Shown: positions 48,425 through 58,606, counted from the first letter of the stretch. The stretch: 64,000 bases of DNA from Novosphingobium sp. MW5 (GCA_025938935.1 JAPCWB010000001.1:1736001-1800000), one strand, 5' to 3'. A program made the numbers and translations. The notes: generated by a model from the sequence alone, not told the origin.

Positions 48425-49368
48425 GCGCAACCTTCCGAGAAGTCAGCGCCGGAGCTTTTGAGTTCCAATCAGCTGAGGGAAGTTTCACTATCGGCGAGCC
48501 AAATGGCAAGTTGACAGCGAATGCATCATTGTCCCCTCTGACTTGGTTTAAGACTGGCGGGCCCGCTGAATTTCTTTTTGAGCCAGCTTCTGTTGCAGCG
48601 TTGCAAGCGTTTTTGAACGATCTGCCTGCGTGGGTACCCGTCATGGCGTTAGGCCTCGGCTCGAACATGATCGTGCGCGATGGCGGCGTTCCCGGCGTGG
48701 TCGTACGGCTGGGCAAAGCCTTTGCCAAGGTGAGCAAGACCGACGACCTGACGCTGGAATGCGGGGGCGGTGCCTCTGGCATCCTCGTCTCCTCGACCGC
48801 GCGTGACAACGGCATTGCCGGCCTCGAATTCCTGCGCTCGATCCCCGGCACGGTCGGCGGCTTCGTGCGGATGAATGGCGGGGCCTATGGCGGCGAGGTC
48901 AAGGATATCCTGATAGACTGCGATGTCGTCCTGCGCTCGGGCGAACTGGTGACGCTGCCAGTAGCCGACCTGCACTACACGTACCGCCATTCCGAACTGC
49001 CCGAAGGCGCTATCGTCGTCGCCGCGCGGTTCAAGGGCCGCCCGGGCGAGCCTGCCGCGATCCAGGCCGAAATGGACCGCATCTCCGCCAGCCGCGAGGC
49101 CAGCCAGCCGCTGCGCTCGAAGACGGGCGGTTCCACCTTCAAGAACCCCGATGGGCACAAGGCATGGGAACTGGTCGACAAGGCCGGCTGCCGCGGCCTC
49201 CAGATCGGCGGCGCGCAGGTGAGTGAGAAGCACACCAACTTCCTGATCAACACCGGCGTCGCCACCAGCGCCGATATCGAGGCGCTGGGCGAGGAAGTGC
49301 GGCGGCGGGTAAAGGACAACTCGGGCGTCGAGCTCGAATGGGAAATACAAAGGGTCGGTAAGAAGTGA
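48421..49368 (+). CDS. murB: MurB, UDP-N-acetylenolpyruvoylglucosamine reductase
   Basis: FAD enzyme that reduces UDP-GlcNAc-enolpyruvate to UDP-MurNAc. 315 residues of the short (type II) form: [31 protein letters not shown] and [13 protein letters not shown] with the catalytic Ser, and a last Glu in the C-terminal region. The first 240 bases are odd: 128 of 240 are G or C (53%), with codons rare in the rest of the cluster (TTT, TCA, ACT, GGA), and then 68% in the next 60. This suggests that the 5-prime end has another history. Confidence 0.95.
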   Translation: MSATFREVSAGAFEFQSAEGSFTIGEPNGKLTANASLSPLTWFKTGGPAEFLFEPASVAALQAFLNDLPAWVPVMALGLGSNMIVRDGGVPGVVVRLGKAFAKVSKTDDLTLECGGGASGILVSSTARDNGIAGLEFLRSIPGTVGGFVRMNGGAYGGEVKDILIDCDVVLRSGELVTLPVADLHYTYRHSELPEGAIVVAARFKGRPGEPAAIQAEMDRISASREASQPLRSKTGGSTFKNPDGHKAWELVDKAGCRGLQIGGAQVSEKHTNFLINTGVATSADIEALGEEVRRRVKDNSGVELEWEIQRVGKK

Positions 49369-50313
49369 GCCTGCAGAAACTCCATGTCGCGGTCCTGATG
49401 GGCGGGTGGTCTTCGGAACGCCCGGTCAGCCTCATGTCGGGCGAGGGCGTTGCCAAGGCACTGGAATCGCGCGGCCACAAGGTCACGCGGATCGATATGG
49501 ACCGCGATGTCGCGCTGCGCTTGGCAGAGGCCAAGCCCGAGGTCGTGTTCAACGCGCTCCACGGTTGCCCAGTGCGAGGATGGCACGGTGCAGGGCATGA
49601 TGGACCTCATGGGCCTGACCTACACCCATTCCGGCCTCGCCACCTCGGTCATCGCGATCGACAAGGAACTGACCAAGCAGGCGCTGGTGCCGCACGGCAT
49701 TCCCATGCCCGGCGGCCGCGTGGTGCAGAGCGAGGAGCTGTACGAGCGCGATCCGCTGGCGCGGCCCTATGTGCTCAAACCCGTCAACGAAGGCTCGTCG
49801 GTCGGCGTCGCCATCGTCACTGACGAAGGCAATTACGGCCAGCCGATCAGCAGGGAGGCCAAGGGCCCGTGGCAGGAGTTTTCCTCGCTGCTGGCCGAAC
49901 CCTTCATCCGGGGGCTGGAACTGACCACGGCGGTTATCGGCGACCGCGCTCTGCTGGTCACCGAACTGAAGCCCAAGTCCGGCTTCTACGACTTCGATTC
50001 CAAGTACACTGACGGCATGACCGAACACGTCTGCCCGGCCGAAATCCCGGACGAGATTGCCGAGGCCTGCAAGGACATCGCGCTCCGCGCCCACAAGCTG
50101 CTCGGCTGCAAGGGCACCAGCCGCTCGGACTTCCGCTGGGACGACCAGCGCGGCGTCGAAGGCCTGTTCCTGCTCGAGGTCAACACCCAGCCGGGCATGA
50201 CGCCGCTCAGCCTCGTGCCCGAGCAGGCCAAGCACTGCGGCATGACTTATGAAGACCTTGTCGAGGCGATCGTCGCCGAGGCATTGAAGGACAAAGCCGG
50301 GGGACAGGAATGA
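49365..50313 (+). CDS. ddl: D-alanine-D-alanine ligase (one frameshift in this sequence)
   Basis: ATP-grasp enzyme that makes the D-Ala-D-Ala used by MurF. GTG start overlaps murB (GTGA); the N-terminal part [29 protein letters not shown] runs to VFNALHG, then an extra T at 49573 (CCAGG read as CCAGTG) breaks the frame. Without it the join is [20 protein letters not shown], followed by [11 protein letters not shown]-type [27 protein letters not shown] and [20 protein letters not shown]. The whole enzyme is 315 residues. Essential, so probably a sequence error. Confidence 0.93.
49573..49573 (+). other. frameshift in ddl (extra T in CCAG-T-G)
   Basis: Removing this T restores [15 protein letters not shown] and one open frame from 49365 to 50313. 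The repaired site reads CCAGG. Confidence 0.8.
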
Positions 50314-51347
50314 GCCAGACGATCCGCCGCAAGGGAACCCCGGTCCGCAAGGTCGCCGCGCAGCAGTCCAAGGCGCGTTCGGTCCGCAATGCCAAGGCCA
50401 AGACCGGCTCAGCGCTCGACAGCTTCATGAACTGGCTGCCGGTCAGCGAGGAAGTGCTGCACCGCATGTTCCTGCTTGCCATTCTTGCCGTGGCGGCAAT
50501 CGCCGTCGTCGTGATTGCGCGACTGGCGGGCGTGCCCGAGCTGATCGGGCGGCAGTTCGCCATTGCGGCGGGTGATGTCGGCTTTTCGGTCAACAAGGTC
50601 GAGGTGCGCGGAGTCAAGCACCTGAACGAGCTAAAGATTTACGAACGCGTCGATGCTGCAATGGGCCGCCCGATGCCTGAGGTCGATGTGGACCAGATCC
50701 GCAGCGAGCTCGTCCAGATCAACTGGATCGAGGATGCGCGCGTCTCGCGCCAGCTGCCTGACCGGCTCGTCATCGACGTGGTCGAGCGCAAGCCCCATGC
50801 CGTGCTGCGCAAGCCTGACAAGCTCGTGCTGATCGACGCCACGGGCCACGAGCTTGAGCCGATCTCGCCCGATCGCGCCAAGGGCAAGCTGGTGGTCTTC
50901 GGCCCTGGTTCGGCCAAGCAGGTCGAGGCGCTTACCGCCCTGCTGGGGGCCGCCCCGGCGCTCAAGCCGCAGGTGGCCGAGGCCGAATGGGTCGGCAACC
51001 GCCGCTGGAACGTCGCCTTCAAGACCGGCCAGATTCTTGCGCTCCCTGAAGGCGAAAAGGAATCGGCCAACGCACTGATGACCTTCGCCCGGCTCGATGG
51101 GGTCAACCGCCTGCTGGGCGGCAAGGTCGCCGTGTTCGACATGCGCACCGAGGGCCGCATCTATTTCCGCGTGCCGGACCGGGCGGCAGACGCAGCCACT
51201 GCATCGGCCAAGGCCGCTGCGGCCAAGGCCGCGGAGAAGAGCGAGTCTGCCGAAAGCAAGCCCGCAGCCGACAAGAAGGACACCAAGGTCGCCAGCTCGG
51301 CTTCCGAAAAGCCGAAGCCCGGCGAGAAGAAGAAGGAGCAGCAATAG
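50310..51347 (+). CDS. ftsQ: cell division protein FtsQ
   Basis: Bitopic divisome protein that bridges early and late division proteins. 345 residues. A basic cytoplasmic part is followed by one membrane helix (MFLLAILAVAAIAVVVIARLA), the POTRA domain (FSVNKVEVRGVKHLNELKIYERVDAA) and the FtsQ beta domain (WIEDARVSRQLPDRLVIDVVERKPHAVL). The C-terminus is a long Lys/Ala/Glu tail (KAAAAKAAEKSES), longer than usual. Overlaps ddl and ftsA. Confidence 0.94.
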   Translation: MSQTIRRKGTPVRKVAAQQSKARSVRNAKAKTGSALDSFMNWLPVSEEVLHRMFLLAILAVAAIAVVVIARLAGVPELIGRQFAIAAGDVGFSVNKVEVRGVKHLNELKIYERVDAAMGRPMPEVDVDQIRSELVQINWIEDARVSRQLPDRLVIDVVERKPHAVLRKPDKLVLIDATGHELEPISPDRAKGKLVVFGPGSAKQVEALTALLGAAPALKPQVAEAEWVGNRRWNVAFKTGQILALPEGEKESANALMTFARLDGVNRLLGGKVAVFDMRTEGRIYFRVPDRAADAATASAKAAAAKAAEKSESAESKPAADKKDTKVASSASEKPKPGEKKKEQQ

Positions 51348-52628
51348 TGGCTCAGCCCCGCATTGCGCGCCTGTTCGGCGCGGTGAACATCGGCTCCTTC
51401 CGCATCTCGGCGATGATCGCCGGCCTGACCGAGACCAACGAGATGGTGGTGCTCGGTTCCGCCCATCGCGCGGCGCAGGGGGTGAAGCGCGGCTATGTGA
51501 CCGATATGAGCGCGGCGACCTATGCCGTGCGCGACGCGCTGGAACGCGCGGAGAAGATTGCCGGGGTGACTGTCAATTCGGTATGGATTGGCACATCGGG
51601 CGCTGGGCTCGCCAGCCAGACCGCGCAGGTCGAGATTGAGATCGGCGGCCGCCGCATAGAGCAGGACGATATTGACCACCTTCTGGTTGCCGGGCGTGAC
51701 GTGATCCAACCCGACGGGCGCATGGTGCTCCATGCCCAGCCGGCACATTACACGCTTGATGGCGCGCATGGGGTGGCCAACCCCAAGGGACTCCATGCCG
51801 AGCGGCTTGGCGTGGATATCCACGTAATGCTGGCTGACGGCGCGCCGATCCGCAACATCACCGAAGCGGTGCAGAATGCGCATATCGATGTCGAGGCCGT
51901 GGTCGCCTCTCCGATCGCCGCCGGCCATGCCTGCCTCTCCGCCGAAGAACGCGATCTTGGCGTGGCGCTGGTCGAGATGGGTGCCGAAGTCACCAACGTC
52001 TCGGTCCATGCGGGCGGCATGCTGCTTGGCCTCGGCATCGATCCCCATGGGCTCGGGCGACATTACCGATGCCATCGCCTCGGCCTTTGGCATCCGCCGC
52101 TTTCAGGCAGAGCGCCTGAAATGCGTCAACGGTTCGGCCATCGCCAGCCCGGCCGACCACCGCGAGATGATCGCGATCAACGCGCCGGGCGAAGAGAATG
52201 CCGGCCCTGTTGCGCGCCATGCCGATGAAGCGAACCGCATCCCGCGCGCCGAACTGGTCGCGGTGATCACCCAGCAGCTTGGCCGCCTCATGGAAGAAGT
52301 GAACAAGGCGCTCAAGGTGCTTGGATTCACGGGAACAAAGGGCCAGCTCGTCGTGTTCACCGGGGGCGGGGCGGAGCTGACCGGCCTTGCCGATTTTGCC
52401 CAGGCCGCGCTCGGCAAGCCGGTGCGGGTGGCCAAGGCGCCGGAAATCCGGGGGCTTGCCGATGCTCACGCCAAGCCGGGTTTTGCCACTCTGGCGGGCC
52501 TCATTCTCTACGCCGCAGCCGATCCGGTGGACATCCGGGCGGTCGGGCCGAACTATCAGCAGACCCATACCTATGCGGGCATGGGTCTGGTCTTCCGGGT
52601 CTGGAGGGCCATTCGTGAGTATTTCTAG
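51347..52628 (+). CDS. ftsA: FtsA, actin-like division protein (one frameshift in this sequence)
   Basis: Anchors FtsZ to the membrane. GTG start in the ftsQ stop (TAGTG), with AGAAGGAG upstream. The first part runs FGAVNIGSFRISAMIAGL to MLLGL; an extra C at 52033 (CCTGG read as CCTCGG) then shifts the frame. Without it the join is LLGLASIPMGSGDITDAIASAF, as expected in FtsA. Later VVFTGGGAELTGL is the second ATP motif, and the end VFRVWRAIREYF is the amphipathic membrane-binding helix. 426 residues when repaired. Probably a sequence error. Confidence 0.92.
52033..52033 (+). other. frameshift in ftsA (extra C in CCT-C-GG)
   Basis: Removing this C restores LLGLASIPMGSGDITDA and one open frame from 51347 to 52628. 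The repaired site reads CCTGG. Confidence 0.8.
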
Positions 52629-52751
52629 ACGGTTTCCCTTAGGCTTGGCCTGTGGACAACGCCGGAAATCGGCTTGGGAAACCGGACTTTTGCGTGTCAA
52701 TGTCGGACATGCGCACCTGAACCCGCCGCACGGGTCTATTTGGAGAGCGAG

Positions 52752-54287
52752 ATGAGCATCAACATCGGTCCACCGGCAGTGGAGGAACTGCGTCCGCGGA
52801 TCACCGTGATCGGTGTCGGCGGTGCTGGCGGCAATGCGATTGCCAACATGATCCAGGCGGAGATCGAAGGCGTCGATTTCGTCATCGCCAACACCGATGC
52901 CCAGGCGCTGAACAATTCGGTTGCCGAACAGCGCATCCAGCTTGGCCCTGACATCACCCAGGGCCTTGGTGCCGGTTCGCGCCCCGAAGTGGGCAAGGCC
53001 GCGGCCGAGGAAACGCTTGCCGAGATCGAGCGTTCGCTTGACGGCGTCCACATGGTCTTCATCGCCGCCGGCATGGGCGGCGGTACGGGCACTGGCGCAG
53101 CGCCGGTCATCGCCAAGGCTGCGCGCGACAAGGGCGTGCTCACTGTCGGCGTCGTCACCAAGCCGTTCCTGTTCGAAGGCACGCGCCGCATGCGCGCGGC
53201 CGAAGCGGGCATCGAGGAACTGCAGAAGCACGTCGACACGCTGATCGTCATCCCGAACCAGAACCTGTTCCTAGTCGCCAAGGCGGAAACGACCTTCAAG
53301 GAAGCCTTCAGCCTCGCTGACGAAGTCCTGCAGCAGGGCGTGCGTTCGATCACCGACCTCATGGTCATGCCGGGCCTGATCAACCTCGACTTTGCCGACG
53401 TCCGCTCGGTCATGGGCGAAATGGGCAAGGCGATGATGGGCACGGGCGAAGGCTCGGGCGAAAACCGCGCTCTGGAAGCGGCGGAACGCGCCATCTCGAA
53501 CCCGCTGCTCGACGGCGTGTCGATGCAGGGCGCGAAGGGCGTGATCATCTCGATCATCGGCGGCGACGACATGAAGCTGCTCGAGGTCGACGAGGCTGCG
53601 AACCACATCCGCGAACTGGTCGATCCCAACGCCAACATCATCTGGGGCTCGGCCTTCAACCCGGACCTGCAGGGCAAGATCCGCGTCTCGGTCGTCGCTA
53701 CCGGCATCGAACAGACCGCCGAAATGGCGCAGGAAGCGGCGCGTCCGTTCAACCTCGGCGCCTCGCGCGGCCCCGTGCTGCCGACTTCCGAGCCTGAAGA
53801 GGCACCGGCTCCGGTCGCGGCGGCCCCGGTCGTGCCCGAGCCTTATGAGCCTGCTCCCGAGCCTGAAGCGGCTGCGGCAGAGGAAGATGCCTTCGAACTG
53901 GGCGATTTTGCCGCTGACGAGGCTGAAGAGGAAGCTGCCCCCGAAAGCCAGGGCTGGACTACCTCGGAAGCGCAGGATGAACCGGTAGAGGCGTCCGAAC
54001 CGGCAGTGGGTGACGACGACCTGCTGGGCAGCGCCAGCCGCCTGGTCGAGGAAGACGAAGGCTCGCCGCTGCTGCGCAAGCGTCCGCTGGTCTCCTCCTC
54101 CTCCGAGGATGACGGCAAGGCCCCGCGCCTTTCGTCAAGCTCGGGCAGCACGCTGTTCGAACGCATGGCGAACCTCTCGCGCGGCGGCAGCGCCGCTGAA
54201 GAGGAAGACGAGGAAGAGGACAAGGGCGAGGCTGATGCCCCGTCGATCTCGATCCCGCGCTTCCTCGGACGGCAGAACAACCAGTAA
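52752..54287 (+). CDS. ftsZ: cell division protein FtsZ
   Basis: Tubulin-like GTPase that forms the Z ring. 511 residues. [15 protein letters not shown] near the start, the tubulin signature GMGGGTGTG at residues 107-115 and the T7-loop [11 protein letters not shown] are seen. A long acidic, Pro/Glu-rich linker (from about residue 335) ends in the conserved tail [14 protein letters not shown], which binds FtsA. The ATG at 52752 has GGAGAGCGAG upstream. A 123-nt gap before it probably holds its own promoter; earlier start candidates are unlikely. Confidence 0.97.
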   Translation: MSINIGPPAVEELRPRITVIGVGGAGGNAIANMIQAEIEGVDFVIANTDAQALNNSVAEQRIQLGPDITQGLGAGSRPEVGKAAAEETLAEIERSLDGVHMVFIAAGMGGGTGTGAAPVIAKAARDKGVLTVGVVTKPFLFEGTRRMRAAEAGIEELQKHVDTLIVIPNQNLFLVAKAETTFKEAFSLADEVLQQGVRSITDLMVMPGLINLDFADVRSVMGEMGKAMMGTGEGSGENRALEAAERAISNPLLDGVSMQGAKGVIISIIGGDDMKLLEVDEAANHIRELVDPNANIIWGSAFNPDLQGKIRVSVVATGIEQTAEMAQEAARPFNLGASRGPVLPTSEPEEAPAPVAAAPVVPEPYEPAPEPEAAAAEEDAFELGDFAADEAEEEAAPESQGWTTSEAQDEPVEASEPAVGDDDLLGSASRLVEEDEGSPLLRKRPLVSSSSEDDGKAPRLSSSSGSTLFERMANLSRGGSAAEEEDEEEDKGEADAPSISIPRFLGRQNNQ

Positions 54288-54293
54288 CCGGTA

Positions 54294-54329
54294 GCCCGGT
54301 GCCGGCGGGATTTGCCTGCCGCGCCGGGC
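54294..54329 (+). terminator. stem-loop after ftsZ
   Basis: GCCCGG with GGCGGG on the left pairs with CCTGCC and CCGGGC on the right (54294-54329, a few mismatches). It follows the ftsZ stop by 6 nt and could end the dcw transcript, though no T-run follows. Confidence 0.45.
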
Positions 54330-54414
54330 CGCCCCGTTCGTGCGCCGTTCAGCATCGCTGCACCATTGTTTCAGTAGCCTTGCTGTGTCACGCCGCAAGG
54401 GATCGGGGTAGCGC

Positions 54415-56073
54415 GTGGGTGGAGTGGACGTGTCGCATTTTCTGAAGTCGGGCAGCCTGCTTGCGCTGGCTATGGCCGGTGGCCTAGCCGCGCCGCTTCC
54501 TGCGCACGCACAGTCCGCAGCCACATCGAAAGCGGTGGTCCAGCCGCTGCCGGGGCCGGAATCGCAGGCGCTCAATTCCGCGCTCGCCCGGCTTGGTCGC
54601 AATCCCAAGGACGTTGGCGCCCTGATCGACGCGGGCAATGCGGCGCTCGCCATGGGCGATGTCGATGCCGCCGTGGGCTTCTTTGCCAATGCCGACCAGA
54701 TCACGCCGAACAGCCCCCGCGTCCGCGCCGGCCTTGCGGCGGCGCTGGTGCAGAACGGCAATCCCTATGACGCGATCCCGCTTTTCACCGAGGCTGAGAC
54801 GGCGGGCGGCATGGACCCGCGGCTCAATTCGGATCGGGGCCTCGCCTATGACCTCGTCGGCGACAATGCCTCGGCGCAGAAATATTACCGCATGGCACTC
54901 GCCGCCGCGCCCAGCGACGAAGTGACTCGCCGCCTCGCGCTCAGTCTTGCCATCGGCGGTAACCGGGACGGCATGGAATCCGCGCTGCTGCCGCTGCTTC
55001 AGCGCGGGGACAAGCCCGCATACCGCACTCGCGCCTTTGCCCTTGCCATCCTCGGCAAGCCTGACGAGGCCGTGTCGATCGCCTATCAGTCGATGCCGCA
55101 GGACCTTGCCGCCGGGATCTCGCCATACCTCCGCTACATGCCGCGCCTGACCAAGGCGCAGCAGGCGGCGGCGGCTACCTTTGGCCATTTCCCCCGCGCT
55201 GCCGAGATCGGCCGCGATGATCCGCGCGTGCTGCGCTATGCCCCGCCGGTCCATGTCGCGACGGCCGAGGCGACGCTGGTTCCCACAGGCAAACCGCTCG
55301 GCAAGCCGGTGAAGGGCTCTGACAAGCCGAAGGATGACAAGGGCAAGGACAGCAAGGGCCAGAAGGGCACCCAGCTTGCCGTCGCCACGCCGCCCAGCAC
55401 CCCGGCGCGCACGGCTCTGCCCGAGATAAAGGCCGGCCGCGAAGAGACGGTTACGCCACTGCTGGTCAAGCCGCCGGTTGTTACGCCCGCTGCCACCCCT
55501 GCGGCCAAGCCCGCGGTGCTCGCGGCGCAGACCCCGGCCAAGCCATCCGTCCAACCCGCCGTTACTCCGCCGACAACTTCGCTGGCTGTCGTGACGCCGC
55601 AGCCCGCACCAGTGCAGGCCGCTCCGGTCACTCCGGCTCCGAAACCTGCAGTCGTTGCTGCAGTGGCCCCCAAGCCCAGCTTCTCCGACGCGTTCGACGA
55701 TCTCGGTGCCCCGGTGGCCGTCGCCAAGCCTGTTTCCGGCGCAGTCGACGTCAGCAAGATTGCCGCTGCCAAGCCCAAGGTCGAGACCAAGCCCGCCAAG
55801 CCGGTTAATCCCAGCCGGATCTGGGTCCAGGTCGGCGTCGGTCGCGGCAAGGCGGCCTTGCAGGCGGATTGGAAGCGGCTGGTCAAGGATGTGCCGGAAG
55901 TGCTGCGGGGCAAGTCGGCCGCCACCACGGAGTGGGGCAAGACCAACCGGCTCCTGGCGGGCCCCTTTGATTCCGAAAGCGCGGCCAAGGCAGTGCTGAC
56001 GAAGCTGAAGAAGGAAAAGATCGACGCCTTCGTCTGGACGAGCCCGACCGGACAGGTGGTCGATCCGCTCTAA
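54415..56073 (+). CDS. secreted TPR and SPOR domain protein
   Basis: 552 residues from a GTG. A signal peptide (LLALAMAGGLAAPLPAHAQ) leads to a TPR region (residues about 40-260: LIDAGNAALAMGDVDAAVGFFANADQI, NSDRGLAYDLVGDNASAQKYYRMAL), a long Pro/Ala/Lys linker, and a C-terminal SPOR domain (WVQVGVGRGKAALQADWKRLVKD...LAGPFDSESAAKAVLTKLKK). SPOR domains bind denuded septal glycan, so a role at the division site is likely and fits its place after ftsZ. Confidence 0.85.
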   Translation: MGGVDVSHFLKSGSLLALAMAGGLAAPLPAHAQSAATSKAVVQPLPGPESQALNSALARLGRNPKDVGALIDAGNAALAMGDVDAAVGFFANADQITPNSPRVRAGLAAALVQNGNPYDAIPLFTEAETAGGMDPRLNSDRGLAYDLVGDNASAQKYYRMALAAAPSDEVTRRLALSLAIGGNRDGMESALLPLLQRGDKPAYRTRAFALAILGKPDEAVSIAYQSMPQDLAAGISPYLRYMPRLTKAQQAAAATFGHFPRAAEIGRDDPRVLRYAPPVHVATAEATLVPTGKPLGKPVKGSDKPKDDKGKDSKGQKGTQLAVATPPSTPARTALPEIKAGREETVTPLLVKPPVVTPAATPAAKPAVLAAQTPAKPSVQPAVTPPTTSLAVVTPQPAPVQAAPVTPAPKPAVVAAVAPKPSFSDAFDDLGAPVAVAKPVSGAVDVSKIAAAKPKVETKPAKPVNPSRIWVQVGVGRGKAALQADWKRLVKDVPEVLRGKSAATTEWGKTNRLLAGPFDSESAAKAVLTKLKKEKIDAFVWTSPTGQVVDPL

Positions 56074-56243
56074 GATGGCCATGACGGAACCATGCGGGTC
56101 CGCGATGCTTTTCCACATGGTGTAAACAGGCTTGTAAAGTCATGCACAGGCCATCGCGGCCACTGGATTGTCCTTAATGCCAAGGCAACGCATCCAGCCG
56201 CCATGGATAGGAACACACTTTCGTGAGGACTGGTCAGGCTTCG

Positions 56244-56729
56244 ATGAACCAGGACGATGACGCCGCTCCTGTCGAGATGCTGGCCTCGCTGTGCGAAGCG
56301 CGCGGCTGGCAGTACGAATTCGTCGGTGAGGACGAACTAACCACGGAAATCCAGGGTTCCTGGGCGACGTACCAGCTCCGCGCGGTCTGGCGGCGTGAGG
56401 ATCACGTGCTCCAGCTGATCTGCCTGCCCGACATCCGCGTGCCTGATGACAAGAAAGCCCCGATGTACGAGGTGCTTTCGCTGGTTAACGAGCAGCTCTG
56501 GCTCGGCCACTTCGATGTCTGGTCGAACGGCATGGTCCTGCTTTACCGGCATGCGATGATGCTGGGTGACGAGGGCCTGCTTTCCCTTGCCCAGGCGCAG
56601 ACCGCGATCGAGGTAGCGGTGGAAGAGTGTGACCGCTTCTATCCTGCCTTCCAGTTCATCCTGTGGGGCGACAAGAGCCCGGCAGACGCACTCGCCAGCG
56701 CGCTGGTTGACGCGGCGGGTGAGGCCTGA
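56244..56729 (+). CDS. YbjN domain-containing protein
   Basis: 161 residues, cytoplasmic, of the bacterial YbjN family (type III secretion chaperone-like fold). LASLCEARGWQYEFVGEDELTTEIQGSWATYQLRAVWRRED and the C-terminal CDRFYPAFQFILWGDKSPADAL are typical of alphaproteobacterial members. The ATG at 56244 is preferred; a GTG seven codons earlier is possible. Often beside proC in this order of bacteria, as here. Confidence 0.88.
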   Translation: MNQDDDAAPVEMLASLCEARGWQYEFVGEDELTTEIQGSWATYQLRAVWRREDHVLQLICLPDIRVPDDKKAPMYEVLSLVNEQLWLGHFDVWSNGMVLLYRHAMMLGDEGLLSLAQAQTAIEVAVEECDRFYPAFQFILWGDKSPADALASALVDAAGEA

Positions 56730-56793
56730 GGCGCTTGCCGCGCGCGCGGCGCGTGGCTAACGCCGGTCCGGCAAACAGGGCAGGACGGCGCGC

Positions 56794-57591
56794 ATGAGCT
56801 TGTTGATCATCGGATGCGGGAACATGGGCGGCGCCATGCTGGGCGGCTGGCTGGCTGGCGGCATGGACCCGGCGAGCGTCACTGTGGTCGATCCGCTGCG
56901 TGCCGAGGTGCCCGAGGGTGTCACCCTGCTGCGCGAACTGCCGGATTCCGGATATTTCGAGACCATCCTGCTCGGCATCAAGCCTCAGCAACTGGCCGAA
57001 GCGGCCCCGGCGATCTCGCGCCTCGCGCCGATCCAGACATCGATCCTGTCCGTTCTCGCGGGCGTGGATCTTGAGACTCTGCACAAGGCCTTTCCCGAAG
57101 CGGGGGGCATTGTCCGCGTCATGCCCAACCTTGCCGCCGCGCTCGGCAAGTCGCCGATAGCCGTTGCCGGTGACGTGACCTTCAGCTTCCGCGTTGCGGT
57201 CGAACACCTGCTTTCGCCCCTTGGTCGGGTCGAATGGATCGAGGACGAGGGCCTGATGGACCTGATGACCGCACTGGTCGGCTCTGGTCCCGCTTTCGTT
57301 TACCGCGTGATCGATGCCTTGGCGGGAGGCGCGGAAAGCCTGGGCCTGCCGCGTGAACAGGCGGACCGGCTGGCGCTTGCCATGGTCGAGGGTGCGACGG
57401 CGCTCGCCTCGGTCTCTCCTGACAGCCCGGCAGAGCTGGCGCGCAAGGTTTCAAGCCCCGGCGGAACGACTGTTGCCGGGCTCTCCGCACTGGACGAGAA
57501 CGACGCACTTGCGTCCTTAATGGAAGAAACCCTGCGACGCGCACGCGACCGCGGGCGCGAATTGGCTGAGGCTGCGCGGCAGGCCGGCTGA
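56794..57591 (+). CDS. proC: pyrroline-5-carboxylate reductase
   Basis: Last step of proline synthesis: NAD(P)H reduction of pyrroline-5-carboxylate. 265 residues. LLIIGCGNMGGAMLGGWL is the cofactor loop, ILLGIKPQQLAEAAP follows, and the C-terminal half has VGSGPAFVYRVIDALAGGAESLGL and KVSSPGGTTVAGLSAL, the proC signature. proB lies 4 kb downstream on the same strand, but not in the same operon. Confidence 0.96.
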   Translation: MSLLIIGCGNMGGAMLGGWLAGGMDPASVTVVDPLRAEVPEGVTLLRELPDSGYFETILLGIKPQQLAEAAPAISRLAPIQTSILSVLAGVDLETLHKAFPEAGGIVRVMPNLAAALGKSPIAVAGDVTFSFRVAVEHLLSPLGRVEWIEDEGLMDLMTALVGSGPAFVYRVIDALAGGAESLGLPREQADRLALAMVEGATALASVSPDSPAELARKVSSPGGTTVAGLSALDENDALASLMEETLRRARDRGRELAEAARQAG

Positions 57592-57631
57592 TCCTGATAC
57601 AATCTGCGACATATCGCCTTGTCCGGTTTCG

Positions 57632-57660
57632 CTTGAAAGCGAATGCGATAAGCCCGATAT
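57632..57660 (+). promoter_or_regulatory. possible RpoH (heat-shock) promoter
   Basis: CTTGAAA (57632-57638), 14 bases, then CCCGATAT (57653-57660). The heat-shock sigma consensus is CTTGAAA, 11-16 bases, CCCCATNT, so only one base of the -10 differs. It lies 46 nt before the Bax-inhibitor-1 gene. Read as a sigma-70 site the match is weaker. Confidence 0.5.
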
Positions 57661-57705
57661 TGCTGTCACCGGCTTGTCGTCGCTCGGCGCCGGAAGGAGA
57701 GAACA

Positions 57706-58446
57706 ATGGCTAACTGGAACGACCCTACCCGGACGGGCTTTGGTGCGTCTCCCAGCATTGACGGCAGGAGCCTTAATCAGACCGCGTCGTATGACATGGG
57801 TCTGCGCAAGTACATGCTGTCGATCTACAACTACATGGCTTCGGGCGTGCTGCTTTCGGGCATCGTCGCGCTCGTTTTCGCGTCCTCGGGCATGGCGGAA
57901 GCCGTGTTCGCAACGCCGCTGCGCTGGGTGCTGATCCTGGCCCCGCTCGGCTTTGTCATGGCGATGAGCTTCGGCCTCAACAAGATGCAGACCTCCACTC
58001 TGCAAATGCTCTTCTGGGCATTCGCTGTGGTCATGGGCCTGTCGATGTCGTCGATCTTCCTCGTCTATACCGGTCCTTCGATCGCGGCGACCTTCTTCGC
58101 CACGGCGGGCGCCTTCGCGGGTCTCAGCCTGGTGGGTTACACCACCAAGAAGAACCTGTCGGGCATGGGCTCGTTCCTGACGATGGGCGTCTTCGGCCTG
58201 ATCATCGCGATGCTGATCAACGCGTTCTTCCCGATGCCGGGGCTTGGCCTCGCCATCTCGATCCTGGGCGTGCTGATCTTCGCGGGCCTCACCGCCTATG
58301 ATACGCAGCGCCTGAAGGAAACCTACGCTTACGTTGCCGGAACCGACATGATGGGCAAGGTCGTGATCATGGGGGCGCTCAGCCTCTACCTCGACTTCAT
58401 CAACATGTTCCAGTTCCTGCTGAGCATCCTTGGCAACCGTGAGTAA
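57706..58446 (+). CDS. Bax inhibitor-1 / YccA family membrane protein
   Basis: 246 residues with seven hydrophobic helices. MGLRKYMLSIYNYMASGVLLSGI, then MALSM-like VMGLSMSSIFLVYTGPSIAATFF and the late DTQRLKETY and ALSLYLDFINMFQFLLSIL motifs mark the BI-1 family; E. coli YccA of this family interacts with FtsH. GGAAGGAG lies upstream of the ATG. A heat-shock-like promoter precedes it and a strong terminator follows. Confidence 0.93.
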   Translation: MANWNDPTRTGFGASPSIDGRSLNQTASYDMGLRKYMLSIYNYMASGVLLSGIVALVFASSGMAEAVFATPLRWVLILAPLGFVMAMSFGLNKMQTSTLQMLFWAFAVVMGLSMSSIFLVYTGPSIAATFFATAGAFAGLSLVGYTTKKNLSGMGSFLTMGVFGLIIAMLINAFFPMPGLGLAISILGVLIFAGLTAYDTQRLKETYAYVAGTDMMGKVVIMGALSLYLDFINMFQFLLSILGNRE

Positions 58447-58491
58447 ACATCACGGCTAAGCCGAGGTTCAGGCAAGCAATGGTTTGATCGT

Positions 58492-58528
58492 GCCCGGTGC
58501 GCAGATTGGCGCGCCGGGCATTTTCTTT
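58492..58528 (+). terminator. rho-independent terminator
   Basis: GCCCGG-T-GCGC (58492-58502) pairs with GCGC-G-CCGGGC (58509-58519) with one G-T pair and a 6-nt loop, and ATTTTCTTT follows. It ends the Bax-inhibitor transcript, 45 nt after the stop. Confidence 0.85.
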
Positions 58529-58606
58529 GTGGCCGAACGGGGCTAGGGAAACAAAGCTGTTTCCTCCGGCGTTAAGCGCGGGTTCGAGGGTTGAGGGTTT
58601 GCTTTA

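Noticed and set aside
52640-52665. DnaA box before ftsZ (CTGTGGACAACG)
   Set aside because: It differs from the consensus and is a single site; chance match is likely.
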